A DNA stretch of 11,791 nt, from positions 3,040 through 14,830 of the forward strand of contig MHYB01000085.1 of the NCBI GenBank assembly GCA_001824635.1. Reading direction: 5' to 3'. The stretch's first letter is position 1, and each line of letters opens with the position of its first letter. The notes below the pieces were generated by a model. That model was not told the origin of the DNA. It saw nothing but the letters and a program-made list of their open reading frames with translations, and did no database searches. The DNA is from Planctomycetes bacterium GWF2_50_10. GTDB lineage: Bacteria > Planctomycetota > Phycisphaerae > Sedimentisphaerales > GWF2-50-10. This document shows, one piece after another, positions 1 through 8,320 of this stretch. A program made the position numbers and the translations under genes.

Positions 1-1
1 C

Positions 2-193
2 AAACTGGCCAGGGATAATGGGATAGCGGGGTCGCTGACGTACGCAAGCGCGTATTTTATGAAGCACCCGCCGGTGCAGTTTTCGGATTCACATGCCCTT
101 GAGCAACTTGAGAACTTTCTTGCGGAACTGACGGTTTGCAAGCCAGGAAATGATCAAATGGATACTTTTCAAGCTCAAATGGCTGCAAAATAA
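2..193 (+). CDS. 3' end of an unrecognised protein-coding gene
   Basis: An open frame enters from the left edge and runs for 63 codons to a TAA at 191-193. It has no start inside the window, so only the C-terminus is present. The visible residues are soluble in character, with a stretch reading GSLTYASAYFMKHPPVQF followed by an amphipathic helix (ALEQLENFLAEL) and a polar tail ending QMAAK. I do not recognise the family. The layout, a loop with aromatic and proline residues and then a closing helix, vaguely recalls the ends of ParA/MinD-like ATPases, but that is a guess. About 140 bases separate it from the next gene, so it may be a separate transcription unit. Confidence 0.6.
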   Translation, partial: KLARDNGIAGSLTYASAYFMKHPPVQFSDSHALEQLENFLAELTVCKPGNDQMDTFQAQMAAK

Positions 194-231
194 GAAAAAA
201 ATAACCCGAGGCGTACCATCGCATAGACCTT

Positions 232-250
232 TTTTGCTTTTCAAGCAAAA
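232..250. other. AT-rich perfect hairpin between genes
   Basis: TTTTGCTT and AAGCAAAA form a perfect 8-bp stem around a 3-base TTC loop, 39 bases after the stop of the left-edge gene. No T tract follows the stem on either strand, so it is not a canonical intrinsic terminator. It could be a weak terminator, an mRNA 3'-end structure or an operator for the DUF1015 gene. Only the symmetry itself is seen. Confidence 0.35.
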
Positions 251-334
251 GCAGGCGCGTTAGTATATTCCGGTTTAAATCGGTCTACGGCAAAGGTGCG
301 CGCGTGGCCGATTAGTTTTTTGGAAAGAAGGCAA

Positions 335-1675
335 ATGGAAATTAAAGCGTTCAAGGCGTGGCGGTTTGATAAGAAGGTTGTTGGCGATGTGGGGAGTTGT
401 ATCGCGCCTCCTTACGATGTGATAAATGAAAGGCAGCAGGCGGCCCTTTATAAGAAAAACCCCTTTAATATAGTTCGGATCGATAAGGGTAAGGAAAAGC
501 CGTCTGATAATAAAAAGAGCAATGTTTATACCAGGGCGGGCGAGTATCTGAGCAAGTATATCAGTGAAGGGGCATTGAGGCAAGATGAGCAGCCAAACCT
601 TTACGCATATATTCAGAATTTTAAAGCCGGCAAGGCGTCTTTTGAGCGGAGCGGCTTTATTGCGCTAGGCAAGCTTGAGAAATTCGGGACGGGGGTGCGG
701 CCGCATGAAAAGACGCTGGATGGGCCCAAGGCTGACAGGCTCAAGCTTACTATAGCAACCGGTTCGCAGTTTGGGCAAATATTCATGCTGTACGATGATC
801 CCAAGCAGGTTGCGGACAGGATCATCAAGAAGGCGGTCAAGGGCAAGGCGCTTGTAAATGTTGTAGATGACGAGAAGGTGCGGCACAGGCTTTTTGCGAT
901 AACGTCAGCGGCGGAAATCGCGGCGATCACGAAGATGATGAAGAACAAAGCGACAGTTATCGCAGATGGGCATCATCGGTATGAAACGGCTCTGAATTAT
1001 TACGAGCTTACGAAAAACCCAAATGCTCAGTGGCAGATGATGAGCTTTGTCAACATGCGTAACGAAGGGCTTGTGATATTGCCGACGCACAGGCTGGTTG
1101 GAAATTTAAAGAAGTTCAGCCTGGAGAAACTGCTTAGCGGGATGATGGGCGACTTTGCTTTGGCGAGGATGAATTTTGATAATGCGAAATCAAAGGCGAG
1201 TGCAAGAAAGGCCATGTTTGAGCTGATGGGGCAAATCTTTGAAGACGGCAAGACGGCTTTCGGGATTTACGCGGCTGATGGATATTTTTATGTGGCGTGG
1301 TTTAAAAACGCTAAACTCATGGAAAAGCTAGCAGGCAAGATGAGCAAGGCATGGCGCGGGCTTGATGTTTCAATACTGCATAAGGTGATACTCGAAAAAG
1401 GTCTGGGTATCGGTGAAAAGCAGCTTGCGGCTGAAAGTAATATCGAATACCTTAAAGATGTTGGCGATGTTGTAGATAAAGCTATAGCCGCTGTGGATAA
1501 GGGTGACAAGCAGGTTGTGTTCTTCATGAATCCGACCCGTATCGAGCAGGTGCAGAAGGTTGCGGCGGCAGGCGAAAAGATGCCGCAGAAATCGACGTTC
1601 TTTCATCCAAAGATTTTTACTGGTTTAACAATCAATATAATTGAAGAAGAAAATTCCAAAAAACAAAGGAGATAA
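335..1675 (+). CDS. DUF1015 family protein, probably linked to serine metabolism
   Basis: This is a 446-residue soluble protein of the DUF1015 (PF06245) type, recognised by three motifs. APPYDVI is at residues 24-30, a conserved block beginning RPHEKT and continuing DGPKADR is at about 122-135, and ADGHHRYETA is at 210-219. The last motif resembles the nucleotide-handling GxRR/GHHR loop of ParB/SerK-fold proteins, which I offer only as an analogy. The chosen ATG at 335 has an AAAGAAGG ribosome-binding site 3 bases upstream. An in-frame GTG at 296 would add 13 residues that do not resemble the family start. The stop lies one base before the aminotransferase start, so the two are surely co-transcribed. 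DUF1015 genes recur near serine-pathway genes (serA, serC-like) in several anaerobes. A role in phosphoserine or serine metabolism is therefore plausible, but the biochemical activity is not established here. Confidence 0.85.
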   Translation: MEIKAFKAWRFDKKVVGDVGSCIAPPYDVINERQQAALYKKNPFNIVRIDKGKEKPSDNKKSNVYTRAGEYLSKYISEGALRQDEQPNLYAYIQNFKAGKASFERSGFIALGKLEKFGTGVRPHEKTLDGPKADRLKLTIATGSQFGQIFMLYDDPKQVADRIIKKAVKGKALVNVVDDEKVRHRLFAITSAAEIAAITKMMKNKATVIADGHHRYETALNYYELTKNPNAQWQMMSFVNMRNEGLVILPTHRLVGNLKKFSLEKLLSGMMGDFALARMNFDNAKSKASARKAMFELMGQIFEDGKTAFGIYAADGYFYVAWFKNAKLMEKLAGKMSKAWRGLDVSILHKVILEKGLGIGEKQLAAESNIEYLKDVGDVVDKAIAAVDKGDKQVVFFMNPTRIEQVQKVAAAGEKMPQKSTFFHPKIFTGLTINIIEEENSKKQRR

Positions 1676-1676
1676 A

Positions 1677-2771
1677 ATGGCTGACTGGAGAAACCCACCT
1701 AAATTGTACATTCCCGGGCCTGTGTATGTTCGGCCTGACGTGCTTGAGCAGCTTTCGCGACCGACGCTGGGGCACAGGGATAAGAATTATGCTCAGCTTC
1801 ATGGCGAAGTTGTGGATATGCTCAAGAAAGTGCTCTATACGGAGCAGAACGTATTTTTGAGCACGTCTTCGGCATCGGGGATATGGGAAGCCGGGATGCG
1901 GAACTTGGTTGGCGAGAACGATACGGTGCTTTGCACGATGTGCGGAGCGTTCAGCGATAAGTGGGCCGATGTGGGTAAGGCATGCGGGAAAAATGTTGAT
2001 GAACTCAAGGTTGAATGGGGTCAGCCCGTCACGACCGAGATGATCGATAAAAAGCTTGCCGCCGGTAAATATGCTGCGATCGCTCTGGTTTACAACGAGA
2101 CAAGCACGGGCGTGACGAATCAGCTTTATGAAGTAGCTGAAATGATGAAAGCCAAATATCCGGATGTTCTTGTGATGGTCGATGCGGTTAGTGCCATGGT
2201 CGGGCTGCCGATACATTTTGACAAGCTGGGCTGGGACCTGGTACTCGCTTCGGTGCAGAAGTGCTTTGCGATACCGCCGGGACTTGCGGTTGCGGCTGTG
2301 AGCAAGAGGGCTTTGGAGAAGGCCAAGACGGTAAAAGGACGCGGGTATTACTTTGATTTTGTGGAATTCGCGAAAATGGCGGAAAAAAATCAGACGCCTA
2401 CAACGCCTGCTATCCCGCACATTATGGCCTTGCATTACCAGTGCACAAGGCTCCTAAGTGAAGGAATGGAAAACGTTTGGAATCGCCATGCGACAATGGC
2501 AAGTTATGTGCAAGGCTGGGCCAAGGACAGGTTTGGGCTTTTCGCAGAAGAAAAATATGCATCCAAGACCTTGACAACTGTCAAGAACACGCGTAATATC
2601 CCTGTCGGCGATGTGATCAAGTCGATCCAGAGCAAGTATAATGTCGCGTTCGGTAACGGTTATGGAAAACTTAAAGACGTGACATTCCGTATCGCTCACA
2701 TGGGTGATATAACGCTCGAGGATATGAAGCAGCTTACCGGCTGGATAGATGCAGAGATCGGAGCCCAATAA
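1677..2771 (+). CDS. Class V PLP-dependent aminotransferase (SerC-like / alanine-glyoxylate type)
   Basis: This 364-residue fold-type I PLP enzyme is of normal length for class V aminotransferases. The start at 1677 is fixed by an AAGGAG box at 1666-1671 and by one base of separation from the upstream stop. An earlier in-frame ATG at 1641 would overlap the upstream gene and add a lysine-rich non-homologous tail. Visible landmarks are PGPVYVRPDVL near the N-terminus, GHRDKNY (32-38), the substrate/cofactor segment NETSTGV (140-146), VMVDAVSAMVG with Asp169 (pyridine-nitrogen contact) and SVQKCFAIPPG with Lys195 as Schiff-base lysine. Members transfer amino groups between alanine, serine or phosphoserine and a 2-oxo acid. 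In Thermotoga-like and methanogen relatives this type replaces SerC as phosphoserine aminotransferase. The DUF1015 partner favours a serine-biosynthesis role, but sequence alone cannot choose between phosphoserine, serine-glyoxylate and alanine-glyoxylate activities. Confidence 0.88.
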   Translation: MADWRNPPKLYIPGPVYVRPDVLEQLSRPTLGHRDKNYAQLHGEVVDMLKKVLYTEQNVFLSTSSASGIWEAGMRNLVGENDTVLCTMCGAFSDKWADVGKACGKNVDELKVEWGQPVTTEMIDKKLAAGKYAAIALVYNETSTGVTNQLYEVAEMMKAKYPDVLVMVDAVSAMVGLPIHFDKLGWDLVLASVQKCFAIPPGLAVAAVSKRALEKAKTVKGRGYYFDFVEFAKMAEKNQTPTTPAIPHIMALHYQCTRLLSEGMENVWNRHATMASYVQGWAKDRFGLFAEEKYASKTLTTVKNTRNIPVGDVIKSIQSKYNVAFGNGYGKLKDVTFRIAHMGDITLEDMKQLTGWIDAEIGAQ

Positions 2772-2820
2772 TATAAGAGGAAAGCCGCTGTTACGCGGAG
2801 GATGTGGAAGGATTCCATAT

Positions 2821-2851
2821 AAGGCCGGCAATACAAACGCCGGCCTTTTTT
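2821..2851 (+). terminator. Intrinsic terminator after the DUF1015-aminotransferase operon
   Basis: AAGGCCGGC (2821-2829) pairs perfectly with GCCGGCCTT (2839-2847) around a 9-base loop. The stem runs into a T tract reaching 2851. It lies 50 bases after the aminotransferase stop, the textbook arrangement for Rho-independent termination on the + strand. On the minus strand the stem is followed by ATATGG rather than a T tract, so it is unlikely to end the convergent phosphorylase transcript efficiently. Confidence 0.9.
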
Positions 2852-2852
2852 A

Positions 2853-2942
2853 ATTTACTATTTACTATTTAATATTTACGATTTGCGGGCGTTTAAGTGT
2901 CCGGCGGGTTCAATTATAAATAGTAAATCGAAAATTGTAAAT
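2853..2942. repeat. Heptad tandem repeats arranged as an inverted pair
   Basis: Five consecutive 7-base units of the ATTTACN type (ATTTACT, ATTTACT, ATTTAAT, ATTTACG, ATTTGCG) occupy 2853-2887 on the + strand. Four units of the same kind (ATTTACA, ATTTTCG, ATTTACT, ATTTATA) occupy 2942-2915 on the minus strand. The two arms share a perfect 12-bp inverted match, ATTTACTATTTA (2860-2871) against its complement (2917-2928). The arms flank a GC-rich core of about 27 bases. The element fills the gap between two convergent genes and stops 5 bases short of the phosphorylase stop codon. It resembles short tandemly repeated heptamers known from cyanobacteria. Whether it is a dispersed repeat, a slipped-strand array or a structured RNA end for the minus-strand gene is not decidable from one copy. 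Confidence 0.75.
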
Positions 2943-2946
2943 CAGG

Positions 2947-5490
2947 TTAGTCTTTCCATTTTATCAGTTCAGGGTTTAGCTTTTCGATGGTCGGGTCAGC
3001 GGGGAGGACTCTTACATTTATGCTTTGGAGGCCGTAGCCGAGTAGGTTGAATGCGCATTTGTAGCTTACGGTTGCGCCGTCGCGAGACGCTACTTCCATC
3101 GGGATGGCATGGTATTCGGTGCTTTCTTTTGAGGAATAGAAAAGTTCGACGCGGACAAGCTGGGGGTCAAGGTTGTCGATGTAGATTGAGCAGGTGGCCT
3201 CGACGGGGTCGCCTTCGGTGAGGCGGACTTTCTTGTCTATGCTGGTCGCGAACGCAGTGAACTTGACGGTATTCCATGCCTTGGTGAGCTGGGTCTGTTG
3301 GGTAATCGCGTTTTTGAGCAGGGCGTTGTTATCGGCGACGAGCTTGTCTGTCTCTACCTTGCTTGGTAAATAGAACTGCTTAAGATAGCCCGACAGAACG
3401 CGGTTCATGTTGAATTTCTGGCAGACGGAGAAGATGGATTCCTTCATCATGCGTACCCACTGCTGGGGTATGCCGGCTTCATCGCGGTTGTAGTAAAGCT
3501 CAGTAATTTCTTCTTCGAGGAGGTCATAGACCTGGTTGGCTTCGGCCATTTCCTGGAGGTCTGAGCGGGTGTAGAACTGGCCTGCTGTTACGGCCCATCC
3601 ATTGCGGCCATTATATCCTTCTATCCACCAGCCTTCGAGCGTTGAAAGCTGGAGCACGCCGTTCATGGCGGCTTTCATGCCGCTTGTGCCGGATGCTTCC
3701 ATATCCTTGATAGGAACATTTAGCCAAATATCAGCGCCCCAGACGAGGTGGCGGGCGACGTTTATATCGTAATTTTCAAGGAATATGACGCGGTCTTCTA
3801 ATCCGTAATCTCGTGCGAAATCAATGACGTCCTTAATGAGGTTCTTACCATTAAAATCGGCAGGGTGGGCTTTGCCCGCAAAAATAAGCTGTACGGGTTT
3901 TGTGGTATTTGTGAGTATCGCCTTGAGGCGTTCCTTATCGGCAAGGAGCAGGGTGGCGCGCTTATATGGCGCGAATCGCCTGGCAAAGACCACGGTGAGA
4001 TATTCCGGGTTGAAGAGCCGGGATAATTTGAGAACCTTGGCTTGCGAGTAGCCTCGCGCGGCGATGTCGTCGGCGAGTTTCTTACGAATAAAGTTTATAA
4101 GGTCCTGCTTGTTACGGCGGTGAGCCTGCCAAATCTCCTCATCGGGGATGTTGGAGACGGCGTTCCAGACTTCTTCTTTTTCTCCGCTGTGAATATAATT
4201 TGGCCCGACGTAGCGGGAGAGTATCTTTGTGAATACCTCGCTTACCCAGCCTCGATGGACGCCGTTTGTGCAGTAGCTTATTGGTATTTCGGGGATACTG
4301 CGCTGGGGCCAGAGGCCTGTCCACATGCGTTTAGCAACGTCTCCATGCTGCTGGCTTACGGCGTTGACGTAATTTGAAAAACGTATGGCAAGGGCAGGAA
4401 GCCAGAATACGTCACGGGAATCGTCGACATAGCCGGCTTTTGCGAAATCGTCGAAGGTCATGCCGAGGCTTTTGATCTCGGGGTCGATATATTTTTTGAC
4501 CAGTTCGGTGGAAAAATTTTCATTTCCGGCGATTACGGGGGTATGCGTGGTAAATACGGTGGAAGCCTTTATTATGGCTTTTGCTTCCTGGAAAGAAAGC
4601 TTCTTTTCGATCATGAGTTCGTGGAGGCGGCCGAGGATCAAAAACGCTGAATGGCCCTCATTGAGATGATATACACGCGGCTCGATGCCGAGGAGTTTGA
4701 GCATTTTTATGCCGCCAAGGCCCAGGATGAGTTCCTGCTGGATGCGTCTTTCGCGGTCGGCGGCGTAGAGTTCATTCGTGATCTCGCGGTACTGAGGATC
4801 ATTTGCTTCTATATCAGTATCAAGGAGGAGCAGCTGCGTTTTGCCTACGTCGATTTGCCAAATTTTGCAGATGACATTTTTTGAGCCTAAGCGAATTTCT
4901 ATTGTAGCAGGTTCCCCGTTTTCAAGATGGCGCTCGCGAATCGGGATGAGATGGTTTTCGAACTCGGTGTAGATCTCTTCCTGATAGCCGTTGAGATTTA
5001 TTCGCTGTGTGAAATATCCGCATCGATATAGCAGGCCTACGCCTATGACGGGCAGGCCCATATCAGATGCGCCTTTGAGGAAATCGCCTGCCAAAACGCC
5101 AAGGCCGCCGGCGTAGATAGGGATGGATTCGTGGAGGCCGAATTCCATTGAAAAATAGACTATAGGCTGCTCTTTGGTAAACTCGGTAGCTGAGCCGTCT
5201 TCTTTGGCGGAGGGGTCGAAGGTCATATATTCTTCGAATTGCTGCCAGACTTTATCAAGCTCAAAGAGAAAGCCTCGATCCCGCGACAGTGCCTCGATGC
5301 GTTCGCGGGGGAGGGTGTGGAGCATCTTGATGGGATTGTGGTTTACCTCTTTAAATATCCTGGAATCAATACGGTAAAACAAGTTTATCGCGTCATAGTT
5401 CCAAGTGCACCAGATATTATGAGCCAGCTGGTAGAGGCGGTGGAGGTTCCTGGGATATCTCGGATAGACTAATATGTTCTTAGTATTCAT
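2947..5490 (-). CDS. glgP: Alpha-glucan (glycogen/maltodextrin) phosphorylase, GT35, DUF3417 branch
   Basis: This 847-residue cytoplasmic PLP enzyme cleaves alpha-1,4-glucans with phosphate to give glucose-1-phosphate. Residues about 8-110 form the DUF3417-type N-terminal domain typical of the 'alpha-glucan family phosphorylase' branch (RNLHRLYQLAHNIWCTWN). The core starts at VYFSMEFGLHES (111-122) with the glycine-rich GGLGVLAGD loop (128-136) and HLNEGHSAF (275-283). The phosphate/sugar-binding ARRFAPYKRA segment lies near 505-514. SGTSGMKAAMNG carries Lys606, the expected PLP-binding lysine. Residues from about 742 to the end are a beta-rich Ig-like extension, seen in long members of this branch. 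The start is supported by AAAGGA with a 6-base spacer. It is transcribed divergently from the sensor kinase and convergently to the aminotransferase, so it forms its own unit. It indicates glycogen or maltodextrin storage and breakdown. The substrate chain length is not readable from sequence. Confidence 0.95.
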   Translation of the reverse strand: MNTKNILVYPRYPRNLHRLYQLAHNIWCTWNYDAINLFYRIDSRIFKEVNHNPIKMLHTLPRERIEALSRDRGFLFELDKVWQQFEEYMTFDPSAKEDGSATEFTKEQPIVYFSMEFGLHESIPIYAGGLGVLAGDFLKGASDMGLPVIGVGLLYRCGYFTQRINLNGYQEEIYTEFENHLIPIRERHLENGEPATIEIRLGSKNVICKIWQIDVGKTQLLLLDTDIEANDPQYREITNELYAADRERRIQQELILGLGGIKMLKLLGIEPRVYHLNEGHSAFLILGRLHELMIEKKLSFQEAKAIIKASTVFTTHTPVIAGNENFSTELVKKYIDPEIKSLGMTFDDFAKAGYVDDSRDVFWLPALAIRFSNYVNAVSQQHGDVAKRMWTGLWPQRSIPEIPISYCTNGVHRGWVSEVFTKILSRYVGPNYIHSGEKEEVWNAVSNIPDEEIWQAHRRNKQDLINFIRKKLADDIAARGYSQAKVLKLSRLFNPEYLTVVFARRFAPYKRATLLLADKERLKAILTNTTKPVQLIFAGKAHPADFNGKNLIKDVIDFARDYGLEDRVIFLENYDINVARHLVWGADIWLNVPIKDMEASGTSGMKAAMNGVLQLSTLEGWWIEGYNGRNGWAVTAGQFYTRSDLQEMAEANQVYDLLEEEITELYYNRDEAGIPQQWVRMMKESIFSVCQKFNMNRVLSGYLKQFYLPSKVETDKLVADNNALLKNAITQQTQLTKAWNTVKFTAFATSIDKKVRLTEGDPVEATCSIYIDNLDPQLVRVELFYSSKESTEYHAIPMEVASRDGATVSYKCAFNLLGYGLQSINVRVLPADPTIEKLNPELIKWKD

Positions 5491-5552
5491 TTAGAATCCT
5501 TTGCTTACAGACCCCAAGCACACAAGTGCCCTTCAATTCCTATTAGGCATAC

Positions 5553-5579
5553 TGTATAGGGGTGCGTAGAATTTTTCAA
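5553..5579 (-). promoter_or_regulatory. Weak candidate promoter for the phosphorylase gene
   Basis: On the minus strand TTGAAA (5579-5574) is followed after 15 bases by TATACA (5558-5553), about 62 bases upstream of the phosphorylase start. The spacer is shorter than the usual 16-18 bases. This is therefore only the best sigma70-like candidate in the divergent intergenic region, not a firm call. Confidence 0.3.
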
Positions 5580-5583
5580 GCTA

Positions 5584-5605
5584 TTTCGGGATTCTTCGCC
5601 CGAAA
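5584..5605. promoter_or_regulatory. Inverted repeat in the divergent intergenic region, possible operator
   Basis: TTTCGGG (5584-5590) and CCCGAAA (5599-5605) form a perfect 7-bp inverted repeat separated by 8 bases. It lies between the divergent phosphorylase and sensor-kinase genes, 13 bases before the kinase -35 box. The position suits a binding site for a dimeric regulator of either gene. No T tract follows, so it is not a terminator. The regulator is unknown. Confidence 0.4.
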
Positions 5606-5618
5606 CATCTTCTCGCAG

Positions 5619-5646
5619 TTGACTTTGGGGGGTACTAATATATAAT
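5619..5646 (+). promoter_or_regulatory. Near-consensus sigma70-type promoter of the sensor kinase cluster
   Basis: TTGACT (5619-5624, five of six consensus bases) and TATAAT (5641-5646, perfect) are separated by 16 bases. Transcription would begin near 5652-5654, leaving a leader of about 19 bases with a GGGGGA ribosome-binding site at 5661-5666 before the ATG at 5672. It is the strongest promoter-like sequence I see in the window and would drive at least the kinase and two receiver genes. Confidence 0.7.
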
Positions 5647-5671
5647 AATTAGGAGTCTCTGGGGGAACGTA

Positions 5672-8308
5672 ATGGCCGAAATATTCAGACCGCCTTCTCA
5701 GGAAATAACCAATGTTATTGAAGATGTTCGCAAAGAGTGCGAAACCTTCAAGAGCGAGGTGGCTGTTGCCGGTTTTTGCTCATCCGAAAGGGCCAGTTTT
5801 GCCCTGGACCAGATAGAAGCAAAGATAGAGTACATGGGCGAGATACTTGATTTCCTCGCGGGAGAGCTAAATGCTCAAGCACAGCGGTTTAACAGCGTTT
5901 TAGGCCAGCATACCGAGCATCTGCAAAGAAATCTGCAAAGCTGGAAGGTGCACGCGATCAAAAACAAACGTGATTACCTTGTTAACGTCCGAAAACTTCG
6001 CGTCAAGCTTAATGAACGGAAAATATTTGAGAATGTAGTTCAGGGTATACCTTCCGGGATAGCTGTCCTTGATGGGAGGGAACTAATTGTCAAATGGGCT
6101 AATCCAACTTTTATGGCCATGGTGGGCAGAGAAGATGCATTTGGTAAAAGATTAACGGAACTGATGCAGGTTAACTGCCGTCAGGAGGTTACTTCGCTTT
6201 GCTGGAAAGCGCTCGACAGCAGGCAGTACATGGCGGAGCCCGAATTGGAATGCCGGTATTCAGATGAGAGGGTGTGCTGGCGTTCGGTTAACATTTGGCC
6301 GATTTTCTTTGGCAATTCGGCAAAAATAATAGTGCAGATAACGGATATCACTGAACAAGTCCAGCGGCGTAAGCGATCCGAGGCCCAGGCTGAAAAGGAA
6401 ATGACCCAGAGGTCGATGCTGGATCTGCTCATGCAAAAAGCCCCGGTTGGCATAGGCTTTCTAGATAAATCGGGCAGATACATAAAGGTTAATGATGCGC
6501 TGGCAATGATGAACCATGTTCCAGCAGCTGAACACATAGGCAGAACCCCGCTTGAAATTATACCTGATATGGGGCATATTTTGACGGAAATGATAGAGGG
6601 CGTATTGCGAAGCGGGGAGACGGTTTTCGAGGAAAATGTATGCGGTGTGACGCAAGCTGAACCAGACGATTTTCGATGCGGGCTGGTGAGCATGTACCCT
6701 GTGTACGGCGAAAACCAGGAAATACTCGGCCTTGGTGTGATTGTTATAGATAATACGCAGCGAAAGATGATGGAGAGGCAACTGCGTGAACGTGAAGAGG
6801 TACTCAATCTATTTATTGAAAGGGCGCCTGCTTCGATAGCCATGTTCGACACGCAGATGCGCTATATCAAGGCAAGCAGACGGTGGATGACGGATTACAA
6901 CATTGGCGATATTGATGTTACAGGCAAATGTCATTACGAAATCTTTCCGGAAATAGAAGAAAGATGGAAGCAGATACATAGCAGGTGTCTGGCGGGAGTT
7001 GTGGAAAGATGCGAGGCTGATCGGTTCGAACGGGCCGACGGCAGGGTAGACTGGGTGAAGTGGGAGGTAAGGCCATGGTATAAAAACTCATCTGAGATCG
7101 GGGGCCTTATCATGTTCACCGAAGTTGTAACGGAACGCAAAGAGGCGGAGGAACGCATAAAAGCAAGCGAAGAGCGATTCCGTTCGCTTGTGGCAAATAT
7201 TCCAGGGGCGGTGTACAGGTGCGCATGCGACTCTGATTGGACTATGGAATATATAAGTGATTACATTAGAGAAATAAGCGGTTATGAACCGGAAGAATTT
7301 ATAAATAATAAAATACGTTCGTATAAAAGTATAATACTTGAAGAGGATCGCGAGAAGGTCTGGGATGTGGTAAGCCAGGCGATAAACGAGCATAGGCCGT
7401 TTATGCTGGAATACCGGATAACAGCTGCGGATGGTTCCATCAGATGGATAAACGAAAGAGGCCGGGGCATGTTCCGTAATACACACTTATGCGGCCTGGA
7501 TGGTGTGATTTTTGATATAACCGAGATGAAGAATTACCAGCGCCGGCTTGAACTGCTTCGTGATGAACTGGAAGGTAAAAACAGCGAACTTGAATCAATT
7601 CTCAGCGCAGCGTCGCATGATCTTCGTTCGCCGCTGGTAAATATAAAAGGGTTCGGGAGCGAGCTTACCGAGAGTGTGGCAAGGCTAGCTCGTGAATTTG
7701 AAAACGTGACGCTTGAGTCAAGGCTGCAAATTGCCCTGAAGCAGGCGCTTGAGGATGAAATACCCGAGTCTGTCAATTACATTCAGAACAGCGCGGAAAT
7801 GATCGATCACGTTCTGTGCGGTCTGCTTCGGCTGGCACGCGTGGGGCTTTCGGCGACAAAGCCTGTAAAGCTCAATATGAATAGTTTGCTGGAATCTGTT
7901 GTTCAAAACGCCGAGTTCGCGGCCAAAAAGGCAAACGCGGTTATCACTCTCGAACAAGTCCCATGGTGCTATGCGGATGAGTCGCAGGTAATCCAGATAT
8001 TCACAAACCTTATCGACAACGCGATAAAATATCTTAAACCGGGCACAATAGGTGAAATTAAAATAACAGGAATGGTCGAAAAAGATTTTTCAGTTTACTG
8101 CGTTGAGGATAACGGCCAGGGTATAGCGCCTCAATTCCAAAAGAAGATTTTTGAGCTATTTTTCCGGGCTACGCAGGCCGGCAAGGCTAATGGTGAGGGA
8201 CTGGGATTGACATTGGTAAAAAGAATGATCACTAGAAACGGGGGGAACATTTGGTTAGAATCAAAGCAGGGCGTGGGAAGCAGATTTTTTGTCGCGCTGC
8301 CATCATGA
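5672..8308 (+). CDS. Cytoplasmic four-PAS sensor histidine kinase
   Basis: This 878-residue protein has no signal peptide or hydrophobic membrane segment, so it should sense an intracellular or diffusible cue. Residues 1-115 are a helical, coiled-coil-like region of unknown type. Four PAS folds follow at about 118-228, 250-365, 377-488 and 501-617, each ending in the typical D-x-T-E or similar exit (for example ITDITEQ, IFDITEMK). The dimerisation/phosphoacceptor domain begins near 639 with His649 in ASHDLRSPL. The ATP-binding domain shows the N box at NLIDNAIKY (Asn783), the G1 box DNGQG (Asp813-Gly817) and the G2 box GEGLGL (841-846), and ends with GSRFFVALPS. All catalytic motifs look intact. 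There is no receiver domain, so the two receiver genes that follow at 12 and 1 bases are the likely phosphorylation targets. The PAS ligands (haem, flavin or none) cannot be told from sequence. Confidence 0.93.
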   Translation: MAEIFRPPSQEITNVIEDVRKECETFKSEVAVAGFCSSERASFALDQIEAKIEYMGEILDFLAGELNAQAQRFNSVLGQHTEHLQRNLQSWKVHAIKNKRDYLVNVRKLRVKLNERKIFENVVQGIPSGIAVLDGRELIVKWANPTFMAMVGREDAFGKRLTELMQVNCRQEVTSLCWKALDSRQYMAEPELECRYSDERVCWRSVNIWPIFFGNSAKIIVQITDITEQVQRRKRSEAQAEKEMTQRSMLDLLMQKAPVGIGFLDKSGRYIKVNDALAMMNHVPAAEHIGRTPLEIIPDMGHILTEMIEGVLRSGETVFEENVCGVTQAEPDDFRCGLVSMYPVYGENQEILGLGVIVIDNTQRKMMERQLREREEVLNLFIERAPASIAMFDTQMRYIKASRRWMTDYNIGDIDVTGKCHYEIFPEIEERWKQIHSRCLAGVVERCEADRFERADGRVDWVKWEVRPWYKNSSEIGGLIMFTEVVTERKEAEERIKASEERFRSLVANIPGAVYRCACDSDWTMEYISDYIREISGYEPEEFINNKIRSYKSIILEEDREKVWDVVSQAINEHRPFMLEYRITAADGSIRWINERGRGMFRNTHLCGLDGVIFDITEMKNYQRRLELLRDELEGKNSELESILSAASHDLRSPLVNIKGFGSELTESVARLAREFENVTLESRLQIALKQALEDEIPESVNYIQNSAEMIDHVLCGLLRLARVGLSATKPVKLNMNSLLESVVQNAEFAAKKANAVITLEQVPWCYADESQVIQIFTNLIDNAIKYLKPGTIGEIKITGMVEKDFSVYCVEDNGQGIAPQFQKKIFELFFRATQAGKANGEGLGLTLVKRMITRNGGNIWLESKQGVGSRFFVALPS

Positions 8309-8320
8309 CAGGGGAGAATT

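Noticed and set aside
232..250. Hairpin as a terminator of the left-edge gene
   Set aside because: No T tract follows the stem on either strand, so it is listed only as a hairpin of unknown role.
1632..2435. Minus-strand open frame of 267 codons opposite the aminotransferase
   Set aside because: The translation is rich in His, Arg and Phe with no family motif, and the + strand frame is a clear class V aminotransferase.
2853..2942. Possible CRISPR array in the repeats between the convergent genes
   Set aside because: The repeat unit is 7 bases with no spacers, and no cas genes are nearby. It is a heptad tandem repeat.
6167..6190. Asn-Cys-Arg in the first PAS domain (residues 168-170), like the LOV photosensor NCRFLQ motif
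   Set aside because: The surrounding residues do not match GxNCRFLQ, and the position within the PAS fold looks shifted. Light sensing is not supported.
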